The position numbers and the translations under genes are program-made. Positions 39,019 to 48,492 of a stretch of 64,000 nt of DNA are shown here, one piece after another (position 1 is the first letter of the stretch; each line of letters opens with the position of its first letter). The notes under the pieces were generated by a model. The model had not been told where the DNA came from and did no database searches. It saw only the letters and a list, made by a program, of their open reading frames with translations. The stretch spans positions 62,001 through 126,000 of the forward strand of contig NZ_JACRSE010000006.1 of assembly GCF_014281055.1 (NCBI RefSeq), given 5' to 3'. Origin of the DNA: Fluviispira vulneris (GTDB lineage: Bacteria > Bdellovibrionota_B > Oligoflexia > Silvanigrellales > Silvanigrellaceae).

Positions 39019-41546
39019 TGTCTAATAAGAACCTCATCACAGCTGAATATCTTGAAACAGCTGCAAAAGCAGGCTTAAATAAAGAAGAAGCAACTGCATT
39101 TGTTGAAAAATTAGGTCGCATCCCATCTAAGGAAGAACTTGCTGTGTGTGGAGCTCTTTGGAGCGAACACTGTTCTTATAAATCTTCACGAGTGCACTTA
39201 AAACGCTTTCATACTGAAGAACCTTGGGTTTTACAAGGTCCCGGCGAAAATGCAGGTGTGATCGCAATTAATAAAAATTACGGCATCGCTTTTAAAATGG
39301 AGTCACACAATCATCCAAGCTATTTGGAACCTTATCAAGGTGCAGCCACAGGTGTGGGTGGAATATTGCGTGATGTTTTCTGCATGGGTGCTTATCCTAT
39401 TGCAGCATTAAATTGCCTACGATTCGGTGAAGGCACTTGGAATGCCACCCTCTTGCGCGACACTGTCCGCGGGATCGGCGATTATGGCAATTGTGTGGGA
39501 GTACCGACAGTCACCGGTGATATAAGCTTTCATCACAACTATAACAAAAATATTTTAGTCAATGCGTTTACAGCCGGAATTATACATAAAGAAAAAATAT
39601 TTAAGGGAATATTATCTGAAGCTAGTGAAGAACAAGTTTCGATATTAAAAAAGAAAACAAAAGAAATATTACCACAAATACAGATCAATTCTAACGTAAC
39701 AAACGAAATTGAATCTATTTTATTTCCAGAAGGGGAAAATATCCTCATTTACTTTGGTTCTGCCACTGGCCGCGACGGAGTGCATGGCGCAACCATGAGC
39801 AGTTCTGAATTTTCTACGGGTGGAGCAACTCTCAAGCCCACTGTTCAAGTCGGTGACCCCTTTGCTGAAAAAGTATTGCTTGAAGCCACACTTTCTATCA
39901 TAGAGAAAAAACTTGCGATTGGTTTACAAGACATGGGCGCCGCTGGTTTGACTTCAAGTTCTGTTGAAATGGCTGGCCGTTCTGGCTGTGGAGTGGCAAT
40001 TGACTTAGCAAAAGTTCCTCAACGGGCAAGCAATATGCAGGCTTGGGAAATCCTTTTGAGTGAGTCCCAAGAACGTATGCTCTGTGCTGTCAAACCAGAA
40101 AATTTAACTGCTGTTCTTGAAGAACTTAAAAAATTCAATCTATCTTATGCCGAGATTGGGAAAGTAAACAGAACGGGGCTATTTGTATGTTTATTTGATA
40201 AGCAAATTGTGACTGCAACTCCTATACCAATTTTAATCGATGAAGTTCCACGCTATGAACTTCCTGTTCAAGATAGAGAAACATATTTAAAAAATCATGA
40301 AGTTTTAAATAATGAAAACGTAGAGAATATTTGGAACGGCTCTACAGCAAAGTCGAAACCATCGCTATCACTTGATGCTGTTAATATTGATGCTCACAAT
40401 GATATTTTATCTAATATCAGCCTTGAGAACTTGATTGAAAAATATCCAAATTTAATTGAAAATTTATTTACCCATCCTGCCAATGCAAAACGCTCAGCTG
40501 TTTATCATAATTATTGTTCGACTGTGCAAGGTAACACGGTTGCAGGTTGCGGCGCTATGCAAACAGCTTCGGCTGGTATTGTGAGATTGCCTAAATTTGC
40601 TCAAGAAAAAGATGTCAACCATCAAGAAACAAAAACAGGTATTGCAGTTGCAGGTGGCTGTGAAGAGCGCTGGGTAGAACTGAATCCCTATCAAGGATCT
40701 GCTCTGTCTGCAATAAAAGTTGCTCGTAAAATAGTTGCGAGTGGTGGTGTACCACTCGCTATGACAGACTGCCTTAATTTTGGTAGCCCCCGCTCACCGG
40801 AAGTCATGCGGCAGTTATCCGATTCGGTTGATGGTATCAACTTGGTGGCAAAAGAATTTCATATTCCAATTGTCAGTGGTAATGTGAGCTTAAATAATCA
40901 AACTTCTGGCAAACCAATTCCACCCACACCTATGCTTGGTATTGTTGGTAGAATTGATGATGTTACAAAAATTCCATTGCTCTCGTTGCCTGCCTTTTAC
41001 TTTGAAAAAGCAGACCATAAAACTGTTTTCTTAGTTCAACTTGCAGATAAAAATGCACTTGAATTATCAAGCTACGAAGCTTCACAAACCGCTTGGATAT
41101 TAGGAAAAAATAACTCACATTGTCCTCAATTAAACTTAACAAGTGAGCAAAATTTATGGAAACAAGTTCTTACTCGAATTCAAGAGTTAAAGCCAAAATT
41201 ATGTTTTCCAGTCGGTCACGGGGGTTTGCTTGGATCACTTATTTCTTGTTCCCTTAGGTCAGAATGTGAGATAGAGTTAAGCGAAAATCTTTGGAAGATG
41301 TCCAGTCAGGATCTTTTTTCAGAAGGTAACATGGGCTTTATATTTGGTTTTGAACATAAAGAAAATGTCGAAAAATTCATTCAATTGACTTCAAATCATT
41401 TTAAAGCAGAGTATCTTGCTGCACTTAAACCTGTAGGCTCTTCCATCCCAAAAACTGTGTTCGATTATAAGACCGTATTTAAACTTTATTCTAATTCACT
41501 AAAGCGTTTTTTTGATACACTTTCATGCGAATATAAGGAAAAATAA
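39018..41546 (+). CDS. purL: FGAM synthase large subunit PurL (small-type, PurS-dependent)
   Basis: Converts FGAR plus ATP and ammonia to FGAM. The 842-residue length corresponds to the stand-alone 'small' PurL, which needs PurS and PurQ. Seen: CGALWSEHCSYKSSR (active-site His, about residue 47), AFKMESHNHPSYLEPYQGAATGVGG, the repeated PurM-like AGAGxTSS element as MGAAGLTSSSVEMA, and the second half opening GGCEERWVELNPYQGS. About 100 residues longer than Bacillus PurL, with an insert near residues 200-235 (SEASEEQVSILKKKTKEILP). It starts in the purQ stop codon and ends two bases before purF. Confidence 0.95.
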   Translation: MSNKNLITAEYLETAAKAGLNKEEATAFVEKLGRIPSKEELAVCGALWSEHCSYKSSRVHLKRFHTEEPWVLQGPGENAGVIAINKNYGIAFKMESHNHPSYLEPYQGAATGVGGILRDVFCMGAYPIAALNCLRFGEGTWNATLLRDTVRGIGDYGNCVGVPTVTGDISFHHNYNKNILVNAFTAGIIHKEKIFKGILSEASEEQVSILKKKTKEILPQIQINSNVTNEIESILFPEGENILIYFGSATGRDGVHGATMSSSEFSTGGATLKPTVQVGDPFAEKVLLEATLSIIEKKLAIGLQDMGAAGLTSSSVEMAGRSGCGVAIDLAKVPQRASNMQAWEILLSESQERMLCAVKPENLTAVLEELKKFNLSYAEIGKVNRTGLFVCLFDKQIVTATPIPILIDEVPRYELPVQDRETYLKNHEVLNNENVENIWNGSTAKSKPSLSLDAVNIDAHNDILSNISLENLIEKYPNLIENLFTHPANAKRSAVYHNYCSTVQGNTVAGCGAMQTASAGIVRLPKFAQEKDVNHQETKTGIAVAGGCEERWVELNPYQGSALSAIKVARKIVASGGVPLAMTDCLNFGSPRSPEVMRQLSDSVDGINLVAKEFHIPIVSGNVSLNNQTSGKPIPPTPMLGIVGRIDDVTKIPLLSLPAFYFEKADHKTVFLVQLADKNALELSSYEASQTAWILGKNNSHCPQLNLTSEQNLWKQVLTRIQELKPKLCFPVGHGGLLGSLISCSLRSECEIELSENLWKMSSQDLFSEGNMGFIFGFEHKENVEKFIQLTSNHFKAEYLAALKPVGSSIPKTVFDYKTVFKLYSNSLKRFFDTLSCEYKEK

Positions 41547-41548
41547 AT

Positions 41549-43030
41549 ATGTGTGGTGTTTTTGGAGTTACGAATGCAGAAAACGCCTCAAAAATAGCAT
41601 ATCTTGGCCTCTTTGCTTTACAGCATAGAGGTCAAGAAAGTGCTGGAATCTCTACAATAGATGAAGACAAACAGCTTCATACTTTTAGAAATTCAGGTCT
41701 TGTTTCTGATGTTTTTAAAGAAGAAGAACTTGTTAAGCTAAAAGGATCAACGGCGATAGGACATGTGCGGTATAGCACTTCGGGCGGGAATCTTGATGCC
41801 AATATCCAACCTATTACAGCAAGAATTGGCGGAATTCCTGTTTCGCTTTCACACAATGGCAATATTGTAAATTCCGAAGAGATTCGTCACAGCCTCGAAA
41901 AAAATGGAGCCATTTTACAGGGGACCGCAGATTCTGAGCTCGTATTGCATCTCATGGCAAGAAGCTCAAAAGAGACATTTATAGAACGATTAAAAGAAGC
42001 CTTTGAAAAATTAGCAGGGGCTTTTTCTTTGCTTATTTTAACCCCAAGCCACCTTTATGCAGTCGTAGACACTTGTGGTTATCGCCCCATGTCATTAGGA
42101 AGATTACCCATAGAAAATGCAGAAAAAAGTAGCTGGGTTTTAAGTAGCGAAACCTGTGCCATGGATCTCGTCGGAGCAGAGTTTGTGCGTGATATCGTGC
42201 CTGGAGAAATTCTTTCCATTGATTTGAGTACGGGACAAAACGAAAGTTGTTATTTCAATATGTCTACTTTCCAAAGCAAAAATAAACAAAAAGCAAAATG
42301 TATTTTCGAACATGTTTATTTTTCTCGGCCCGACAGTCTCGTTTGGAATATTCCTGCCCACGACGCTCGTTTTGCGATGGGTGAAGAACTAGCGCGTTTG
42401 AATCCTGTCGAGGCAGATATGGTCATTGCTATTCCCGACAGTGGTGTGCCTATGGCTATGGGTTATGCAAATGCCTCAGGAATTCCATATAAAATTGGCC
42501 TTATTCGCAACCATTATGTGGGTCGAACTTTTATCGAACCAACACAAAATGTACGCAATTTTCGCGTGCGCTTGAAGCTCAATCCTGTGCGAGAAACTGT
42601 GAGGAATAAACGCATAATCGTCATTGATGATAGTATTGTGAGAGGAACAACTTCACGAAAAATCATCGAATTGCTCAGAGAAGCAGGTGCAAAAGAAGTA
42701 CATATGAGGATATCTTCCCCCCCGGTGAGATATCCTTGTTTTTATGGTATAGATACCCCAAAACGAAAAGAGTTATTAGCGCAGCGCATGACTCCAAACG
42801 AAATGAATGATTATCTAAAATCTGACTCCCTTGGATTTTTATCTGAAGAAAGTCTTCTTTCAGTTATGAATGATTTTCAAAATAAGAACAAATATAAAGT
42901 AACAAACTTTTTTCATGAAGAAAAGTCCGAAAGTTCAAACGGTGGTTGGTGCACTGCCTGTTTTTCAGGGATTTATCAAGATATTACAGCGCAAAAAATC
43001 GCATGCCCCGAAGATTTTGGAGAAAACTAA
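41549..43030 (+). CDS. purF: Amidophosphoribosyltransferase PurF
   Basis: First committed step: PRPP plus Gln to phosphoribosylamine. 493 residues. Cys2 (MCGVFGV) is the N-terminal nucleophile with no propeptide, as in E. coli-type enzymes (the Bacillus type has one). Glutaminase motifs [15 protein letters not shown] and [10 protein letters not shown] are present. The PRPP loop is [18 protein letters not shown] (about residue 353). Cys residues of a Fe-S cluster cannot be assigned with confidence. Two bases separate it from purL; the purE start follows two bases after its stop. Confidence 0.95.
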   Translation: MCGVFGVTNAENASKIAYLGLFALQHRGQESAGISTIDEDKQLHTFRNSGLVSDVFKEEELVKLKGSTAIGHVRYSTSGGNLDANIQPITARIGGIPVSLSHNGNIVNSEEIRHSLEKNGAILQGTADSELVLHLMARSSKETFIERLKEAFEKLAGAFSLLILTPSHLYAVVDTCGYRPMSLGRLPIENAEKSSWVLSSETCAMDLVGAEFVRDIVPGEILSIDLSTGQNESCYFNMSTFQSKNKQKAKCIFEHVYFSRPDSLVWNIPAHDARFAMGEELARLNPVEADMVIAIPDSGVPMAMGYANASGIPYKIGLIRNHYVGRTFIEPTQNVRNFRVRLKLNPVRETVRNKRIIVIDDSIVRGTTSRKIIELLREAGAKEVHMRISSPPVRYPCFYGIDTPKRKELLAQRMTPNEMNDYLKSDSLGFLSEESLLSVMNDFQNKNKYKVTNFFHEEKSESSNGGWCTACFSGIYQDITAQKIACPEDFGEN

Positions 43031-43032
43031 AA

Positions 43033-43554
43033 ATGACACAAAAGCCGCTTATCAGTCTCATTATGGGCAGCCATTCAGATTATGAGACTTTAAAAAATGC
43101 CGAAGCCATTTTAATAGAATTTTCTATCCCTTATGAAATTCAAGTGATAAGTGCTCACAGAACTCCTGAACTGATGTTTGAATATGCAAAACAAGTGAAA
43201 GAAAAAGGGATAAAAATAATTATAGCTGGTGCAGGTGGAGCAGCTCATTTACCCGGCATGGTCAGTGCACTGACCACAGTGCCTGTTTTAGCAGTGCCTA
43301 TCCAGTCCAAAGCCTTAAATGGCATGGACAGTTTGCTCTCTATCGTGCAAATGCCTGGAGGAATACCAACAGCAACTTTTGCCATTGGCAATGCCGGCGC
43401 GACCAACTCAGCCCTATTTGCATTACAAATTCTTGCTATTGAAGATCGAGAAATTTCATTAGCACTAATAAAATGGCGAAAAAATAGAGCTCAATTAGCA
43501 CTTGAGGGAAATAAAATCGTCCAAGAAAATTTAAAAAATGCACAGTTAAAGTAA
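43033..43554 (+). CDS. purE: N5-CAIR mutase PurE
   Basis: Class-I PurE, moving CO2 from N5-CAIR (made by PurK) to CAIR. 173 residues from the ATG at 43033, which has a GGAGAAAAC ribosome-binding site; an upstream in-frame start within purF is rejected. Seen: [16 protein letters not shown] (the GSxSD phosphate loop), [10 protein letters not shown] (active-site His), [16 protein letters not shown] and [23 protein letters not shown]. Presence of purK downstream supports class I function. Confidence 0.95.
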   Translation: MTQKPLISLIMGSHSDYETLKNAEAILIEFSIPYEIQVISAHRTPELMFEYAKQVKEKGIKIIIAGAGGAAHLPGMVSALTTVPVLAVPIQSKALNGMDSLLSIVQMPGGIPTATFAIGNAGATNSALFALQILAIEDREISLALIKWRKNRAQLALEGNKIVQENLKNAQLK

Positions 43555-43610
43555 CAGATAAAGTCTATTAACTGCGCTTTCTTAAAAACTATTGAAAGAA
43601 AGAAATAAGG

Positions 43611-44798
43611 ATGAAAACAGTTGGTATTTTAGGAGGAGGGCAGCTTGGGTGTATGCTGGCGAGCGCTCTTCAAAAGCTTGGTGCAAAAGTCCAATTTTAT
43701 GATCCAGATCCTTTTTCTCCTGCGATTGAACGAACGAACCATTGTGTACAAGGTGATTGGGAAGATAAAAAAAAATTAGAAGAATTTTTTGCAAGTTCTG
43801 ACATAGTTACTTATGAATTCGAAAATGTTTCTGTGAATCTACTTGAAGAGATATGTAATTCTACGGGTACAAAGATATTCCCTTCTGCACAAGTCTTAAA
43901 AACCACTCAAAATAGATATTTCGAAAAAGCATTTTTAAAAAACAATCATTTTCCTGTCTGTCAGTTTGCCTATGCTATAAACAGGGAAGAAGCAGAGTGC
44001 ATTGCTCAAACATTTTCTTATCCTTTTATTATTAAAACCGTAACTGGTGGTTATGATGGTAAAGGACAATGGATGATTCAAAGCAAAAATGATTTTAATC
44101 TTTTTTTGCAAGAAATCTCTGCAAATTTTATCCCTATTATTTTTGAGGAAAAAATTGCAATTGAAATGGAAGCAAGTTGTATTGTAGCACGTGCAGCAGA
44201 TCATTCCTCTTTCTGTTTCCCAATATTTGAAAATGTTCATAGGAATCATATTTTATATACGACTCAATTACCTGTAAATTTACCTTTTGCAGTGCAAGAA
44301 AAAATAAAAGAAATTGCTACACGTGCTGCCGAAAAATTAGATGTCACAGGCCTATTAACAACCGAATTCTTTTTATCACGTAAAATGAATCCATATTATA
44401 ATTTTGAAAAAGTGGATGATTATTATATTTACATAAATGAATTTGCTCCACGGCCTCACAACTCTGGCCATATCACACTCAACGCCTGCAATTTTAGTCA
44501 ATTCGATGCACTTGCACGTATATTATTGAATATTCCTTTGCAAACACCAATACTCAATGAAGGTTTTTACTGTATGGGAAATCTTTTAGGAGACATTTGG
44601 TTAGAACAAAATAATAAATATGCTCTCAATCTAAATGCTTGGAAAGAAAATCCAGCAGTCATTGATGTAGTGCTGTATGGAAAAAAAGAAGCAAAAAAGA
44701 ATAGAAAAATGGGACATTTTGTCACTCATTCTACAAGTAAAAATTCCTCTTCCATGTTAGCGGAAAAATTTTGGAGAGATTTAAATGAAAACATATAA
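43611..44798 (+). CDS. purK: N5-carboxyaminoimidazole ribonucleotide synthase PurK
   Basis: ATP-grasp enzyme making N5-CAIR from AIR, ATP and bicarbonate. 395 residues. N-terminal TVGILGGGQLGCMLASALQKLG is the PurK pre-ATP-grasp signature; FIIKTVTGGYDGKGQWMI is the ATP loop (about residue 143); EFAPRPHNSGHITLNAC is the C-terminal catalytic motif (about 282). The C-terminal domain reads VIDVVLYGKKEAKKNRKMGH, normal for the family. The 3' end overlaps the next start (pyrF) by 14 bases, so the two are coupled. Confidence 0.94.
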   Translation: MKTVGILGGGQLGCMLASALQKLGAKVQFYDPDPFSPAIERTNHCVQGDWEDKKKLEEFFASSDIVTYEFENVSVNLLEEICNSTGTKIFPSAQVLKTTQNRYFEKAFLKNNHFPVCQFAYAINREEAECIAQTFSYPFIIKTVTGGYDGKGQWMIQSKNDFNLFLQEISANFIPIIFEEKIAIEMEASCIVARAADHSSFCFPIFENVHRNHILYTTQLPVNLPFAVQEKIKEIATRAAEKLDVTGLLTTEFFLSRKMNPYYNFEKVDDYYIYINEFAPRPHNSGHITLNACNFSQFDALARILLNIPLQTPILNEGFYCMGNLLGDIWLEQNNKYALNLNAWKENPAVIDVVLYGKKEAKKNRKMGHFVTHSTSKNSSSMLAEKFWRDLNENI

Positions 44799-45570
44799 AA
44801 ATATTAATTTTTGTCTTGGTATCGATCCCAATCCCACTCAGCAAAATTTTGAAAGTTTTCGCACTGCCGTTTATACACATATGGAAATTCTCGACTTTTA
44901 TGGTAATAGACTAAACGATAAAGTATTAAAACCACAGTTGGCATATTTTCTTGCGTATGGAAGCAAAGGCATATCTTTATTAGAAGAGTTTGTAAACCGC
45001 TACAATGATAAATATACTATAATAATTGATGCAAAATTCAATGATATATCAACAACTCTAAAAGCGTATTTGCATTTTATCTTTGGAACTTTACAAGCAC
45101 ATGCATTAACTATCAGTCCATTTTTAGGGGAAAAAACCTTGCAATTAGCTTTTGAAGAATGTGCAAAGAATGCAGATCGCAAAGGCCGTGTTTATGTACT
45201 CTGCGCAACGAGTGAATCTAGCACAGGAGAACTATCATTTATCGATGAAAACTGGAGAAAAACTCTTTTAGCATGTCAGCAATTACGGGACAATATATTT
45301 GCTAACCAAGAGGATTTAAATAAATTAATTGGCGTTGTCATTGGAGCAAATAGAGAAAATATTATTTTTTCAGAAGAGTTAAAAGTAAGTGAATTGTCTG
45401 TTCTATCACCTGGGCTGGGCGCGCAAGGTGCAGATTGGAAAATTATCAGTAAATGTGCGAATCACCCAAATGAAATCACCTTCTCAGTGAGTCGAGGTGT
45501 TTTTGCGGGTGGAAATATATCACTCGAACAAATGAAAGATAATTTAGAAGCTATTCAACGTTACTTTTAA
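44785..45570 (+). CDS. pyrF: Orotidine-5'-phosphate decarboxylase inside the purine operon
   Basis: Last step of UMP synthesis. 261 residues, type-2 PyrF subfamily by length. The catalytic DxKxxD motif is IIIDAKFNDISTT (about residues 77-89), preceded by KPQLAYFLAYGSKGISLLEEF (phosphate-side Lys region); the C-terminal phosphate loop is VLSPGLGAQGADW, then SVSRGVFAGG, where the Arg binds phosphate. It overlaps purK and ends ten bases before purC::purD, so a pyrimidine gene is locked in the purine transcript. The remaining pyr genes are not in the window. Both pathways consume PRPP, so co-expression would balance the two, an inference. Confidence 0.92.
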   Translation: MKTYKNINFCLGIDPNPTQQNFESFRTAVYTHMEILDFYGNRLNDKVLKPQLAYFLAYGSKGISLLEEFVNRYNDKYTIIIDAKFNDISTTLKAYLHFIFGTLQAHALTISPFLGEKTLQLAFEECAKNADRKGRVYVLCATSESSTGELSFIDENWRKTLLACQQLRDNIFANQEDLNKLIGVVIGANRENIIFSEELKVSELSVLSPGLGAQGADWKIISKCANHPNEITFSVSRGVFAGGNISLEQMKDNLEAIQRYF

Positions 45571-45580
45571 GGAATTTGTA

Positions 45581-47920
45581 ATGACAAGTATACAAAATAT
45601 TTATATCGGCAAAGTACGTAACAGCGCAGTTCTCGATAACAACACAAGAATTGTACAAACAAGCAATCGTATATCAGCTTTCGATTTTATCTTTCCTTTT
45701 GAAATTGAAAAAAAAGCAGAAATTCTCCAAGCTCTCTCAGTTTTTTATTTTCAAAAAACTGAGCATATAATCGAAAATAATTTAATCGGTTGTTTAAATG
45801 AAACCCATACCCTTGTTAAAGAAACTAAAGTTTTTCCAATTGAAATCATTGTACGTGGGTATTTAACAGGAAGTATTTGGCGCCTTTATGAAAGCAAAGG
45901 TGTCGAAGGAGTTTTTGCTGAATACGCCGTAACGTTACCACAAGGTATGAAGCAAAATGCGAAATTCCCTAAACCGATTATCACTCCCACGACCAAAGCC
46001 GATGGAGGACATGATCTTCCCATTTCTTGTGCACGAGCTAGCGAAATAATAGGAAAAGACAATTGGGATTACGTTGAAAAAAAAGCCTTAGAATTATTTG
46101 AATTTGGCAGTTTAGAAGCACAAAAAAGAAATTTAGTATTGGTCGACACCAAATATGAAATGGGCATTTTTGAAAATAAAATAATTTTAGTCGATGAAGT
46201 CCACACACCCGATTCTTCTCGTTACTGGCTATTAAACGAAACGAATTGCATGAATCCAAAGCAGTTATCCAAGGAGTTTTTAAGAGAAGAGCTGATAAAA
46301 TTTTTAGGAAAGCCCGAAGAAATTAAGGGAAATCCGGCAAATCATCTTATATTCCAAGATAAAAAAGTAGTTGAAGAAATCTCTAAAAGCATTTCGGACC
46401 GATATCAAGAGTTATTTAAATTATTTGTTGGAGATATTTCACCTTATGAAATTTCTAAACCCAATCTTATTCCTTGGCCGATTTCCCCTGATGCATTTGC
46501 AAAATCAATATCCCTTTCTTTAATGCCTGAAAATATTTTAATCATTGGTAATGGTGGGCGTGATTATTCATTATTCTCTGCATTTGCAAAACTACCTGAA
46601 GTAAAAAATGTCTTTTGTGCTTCAGGTAAAAGAAAATGGGAACATGCAAAATATCGTTTGTGCCCATATACAAACGTCGATGAAATTGCTCAATTTGCCA
46701 GCGACAATCATATCGGACTTGTTGTTGCGGGACCAGAGCTTCCCATTGCTCAAGGCATACAAGCAGCCTGTGAAAAACATAATATTCCAGTTCTTGCTCC
46801 TTCACTCGCTTGTGCATCACTGGAGTCCAGTAAAATTATTTGTAAAGAAATAATTCAAGCAGCAGGAATAAAAACAGCAACTGCTCAAATTATTGCATGG
46901 AATGATTTAAAAAAACTTTTACACGAATATCTTGAGTTAAATTACACAGCTCAATTCACTCTTCCTTGTGTGCTGAAGTATGATGGACTGGCTGCCGGAA
47001 AAGGTGTTTTTGTTTTATTTACTAAAGAAGATGTCTACAATGCTCTTGTTTCTATCGAAATAAATTTACCTGAATGGGAAAAATTATCTGCGCAAGTAAA
47101 TACAGATACCTATAGCAAACAAATGAAAACTCCTTGTTTCCTTATTGAAGAGACTCTAAATGGCGAAGAAATATCGGCCATTGCTTTATGCAATGGCAAC
47201 GAGTTTCGGCTCTTACCCATGGCAAGAGATTATAAACGGCGCAATGATGGGCAAACTGGTCCAAATACCGGAGGCATGGGTTCTGTCAGTCCCGTGTGTT
47301 TAAGTGAAAAAATTCTCGGACAAATCAGAACAACCTTTGAAAAAACCCTCAAAGAGCTTTCAAAAAGGAACACACCTTATAGAGGATTTTTATTTGCAGG
47401 CTTTATGGTTGATGAAAATCAAGAAGCATGGTTACTCGAATACAACTGCCGTTTAGGTGATCCTGAAACACAGGTTTTGTTACCAGGATTACAAAGAGAC
47501 TTTTACACTGAGTTATTAAATACTGCTAAGGGTTATTCATTTTTTAATCCAAATAAATCAGGTCACGAATTCAATCACGATGGTTTAAAAAGAATTTTCC
47601 TTGTTGCAGCTTCTCCAGAATATCCTGAAAAATCAGCTCCTCGCAGAGAACTGAGCATTAATAATTTTCTGCAAAATTCCTGTGAATTTATTCCTACAGC
47701 AATTGAACCTGATTGCACTACAACTGGCGGGCGAGCATTTGGTTTATTGGCGAGTTCAAAAACTTTTTCCCAAGCTCAAAAAAATATTTACTGCTCGATT
47801 GAAAATTATTATTTAAAAAATTCTGATGGAAGTTTTTGCAAACCTCATTTTAGATTAGATATTGGAAAAGAGTTTTGTGAAATTTCTCAAGGACAAACAC
47901 CACTGAAAGAGTCTTTATGA
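45581..47920 (+). CDS. purCD: SAICAR synthase fused to GAR synthetase (PurC-PurD)
   Basis: 779 residues. Residues 1 to ~295 are PurC: YIGKVRNSAVLDNNTRIVQTSNRISAFDF, EIIVRGYLTGSIWRLY, PITPTTKADGGHDLPIS-like region, LVDEVHTPDSSRYWL (the DE.HTPDSSR signature near residue 208). This long form resembles the fungal ADE1/long bacterial type. Residues ~310-779 are PurD (ATP-grasp): NILIIGNGGRDYSLFSAFAKLP, VVAGPELPIAQGI, CVLKYDGLAAGKGVFV, then RDYKRRNDGQTGPNTGGMGS and EYNCRLGDPETQVLLPGL. PurD normally begins with G-x-G-G-R-E-H-A; here GNGGRDYS departs at the EHA position. PurC and PurD are separate proteins in most bacteria; the single frame has no stop or shift, so it is a genuine fusion. Confidence 0.93.
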   Translation: MTSIQNIYIGKVRNSAVLDNNTRIVQTSNRISAFDFIFPFEIEKKAEILQALSVFYFQKTEHIIENNLIGCLNETHTLVKETKVFPIEIIVRGYLTGSIWRLYESKGVEGVFAEYAVTLPQGMKQNAKFPKPIITPTTKADGGHDLPISCARASEIIGKDNWDYVEKKALELFEFGSLEAQKRNLVLVDTKYEMGIFENKIILVDEVHTPDSSRYWLLNETNCMNPKQLSKEFLREELIKFLGKPEEIKGNPANHLIFQDKKVVEEISKSISDRYQELFKLFVGDISPYEISKPNLIPWPISPDAFAKSISLSLMPENILIIGNGGRDYSLFSAFAKLPEVKNVFCASGKRKWEHAKYRLCPYTNVDEIAQFASDNHIGLVVAGPELPIAQGIQAACEKHNIPVLAPSLACASLESSKIICKEIIQAAGIKTATAQIIAWNDLKKLLHEYLELNYTAQFTLPCVLKYDGLAAGKGVFVLFTKEDVYNALVSIEINLPEWEKLSAQVNTDTYSKQMKTPCFLIEETLNGEEISAIALCNGNEFRLLPMARDYKRRNDGQTGPNTGGMGSVSPVCLSEKILGQIRTTFEKTLKELSKRNTPYRGFLFAGFMVDENQEAWLLEYNCRLGDPETQVLLPGLQRDFYTELLNTAKGYSFFNPNKSGHEFNHDGLKRIFLVAASPEYPEKSAPRRELSINNFLQNSCEFIPTAIEPDCTTTGGRAFGLLASSKTFSQAQKNIYCSIENYYLKNSDGSFCKPHFRLDIGKEFCEISQGQTPLKESL

Positions 47921-48492
47921 TCGTTGTCTTTGCCAGTGGTTCTGGCACTAATTTTGAAGCAATTGCCAATGCATTTCCTTTGGATGTCAAAGCGCTTGTT
48001 TGCAATAAAGAATCAGCACTTGTGATTAAAAAAGCACAAAATAAAAATATTCCTTGTTTCGTTATTCCACACACGCATTTTCTATCGCGTGCAGATCACG
48101 AAATTGAAATTATTAATAAATTAACAACGATTAAAAATATTAAGGTCATTGTCCTTGCAGGTTATATGCGTGTATTGACTGCTACGTTTTTTACCGAACT
48201 GAGAAAAACTCAACCGACCCCGCTTCTAATCAATTTACATCCAGCGAATCTCAATACATACAAAGGAGCGCACGCCTATGAATATGCGATTGATAATCAT
48301 TTTTCACGCTGGGAATTAACTGTACACGAAGTGATAGAAGAACTCGACGCGGGGCCCGTGCTCAATTCTATTGAATTTCCAATTTTTCCTTTCGAAACTG
48401 TGCAACAACTGCAAGAACGTGTTCGCCCACTCGAGCATAAATTGCTCACATCCACTCTCGCAAAAATTATTGGCCAGGAGAAAAATTTATGA
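47917..48492 (+). CDS. purN: Phosphoribosylglycinamide formyltransferase PurN
   Basis: Formylates GAR using 10-formyl-THF. 191 residues. IVVFASGSGTNFEAI is the N-terminal phosphate-binding loop; the catalytic Asn-His pair is in LLINLHPANLNTYKGAHAYEYAI and the Asp in EELDAGPVL (about residue 143). VLAGYMRVLT is also typical. The start overlaps the PurC-PurD stop (ATGA), and the stop overlaps the purM start. A folate-dependent PurN, and no purT in the window, defines the formylation route. Confidence 0.95.
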   Translation: MIVVFASGSGTNFEAIANAFPLDVKALVCNKESALVIKKAQNKNIPCFVIPHTHFLSRADHEIEIINKLTTIKNIKVIVLAGYMRVLTATFFTELRKTQPTPLLINLHPANLNTYKGAHAYEYAIDNHFSRWELTVHEVIEELDAGPVLNSIEFPIFPFETVQQLQERVRPLEHKLLTSTLAKIIGQEKNL

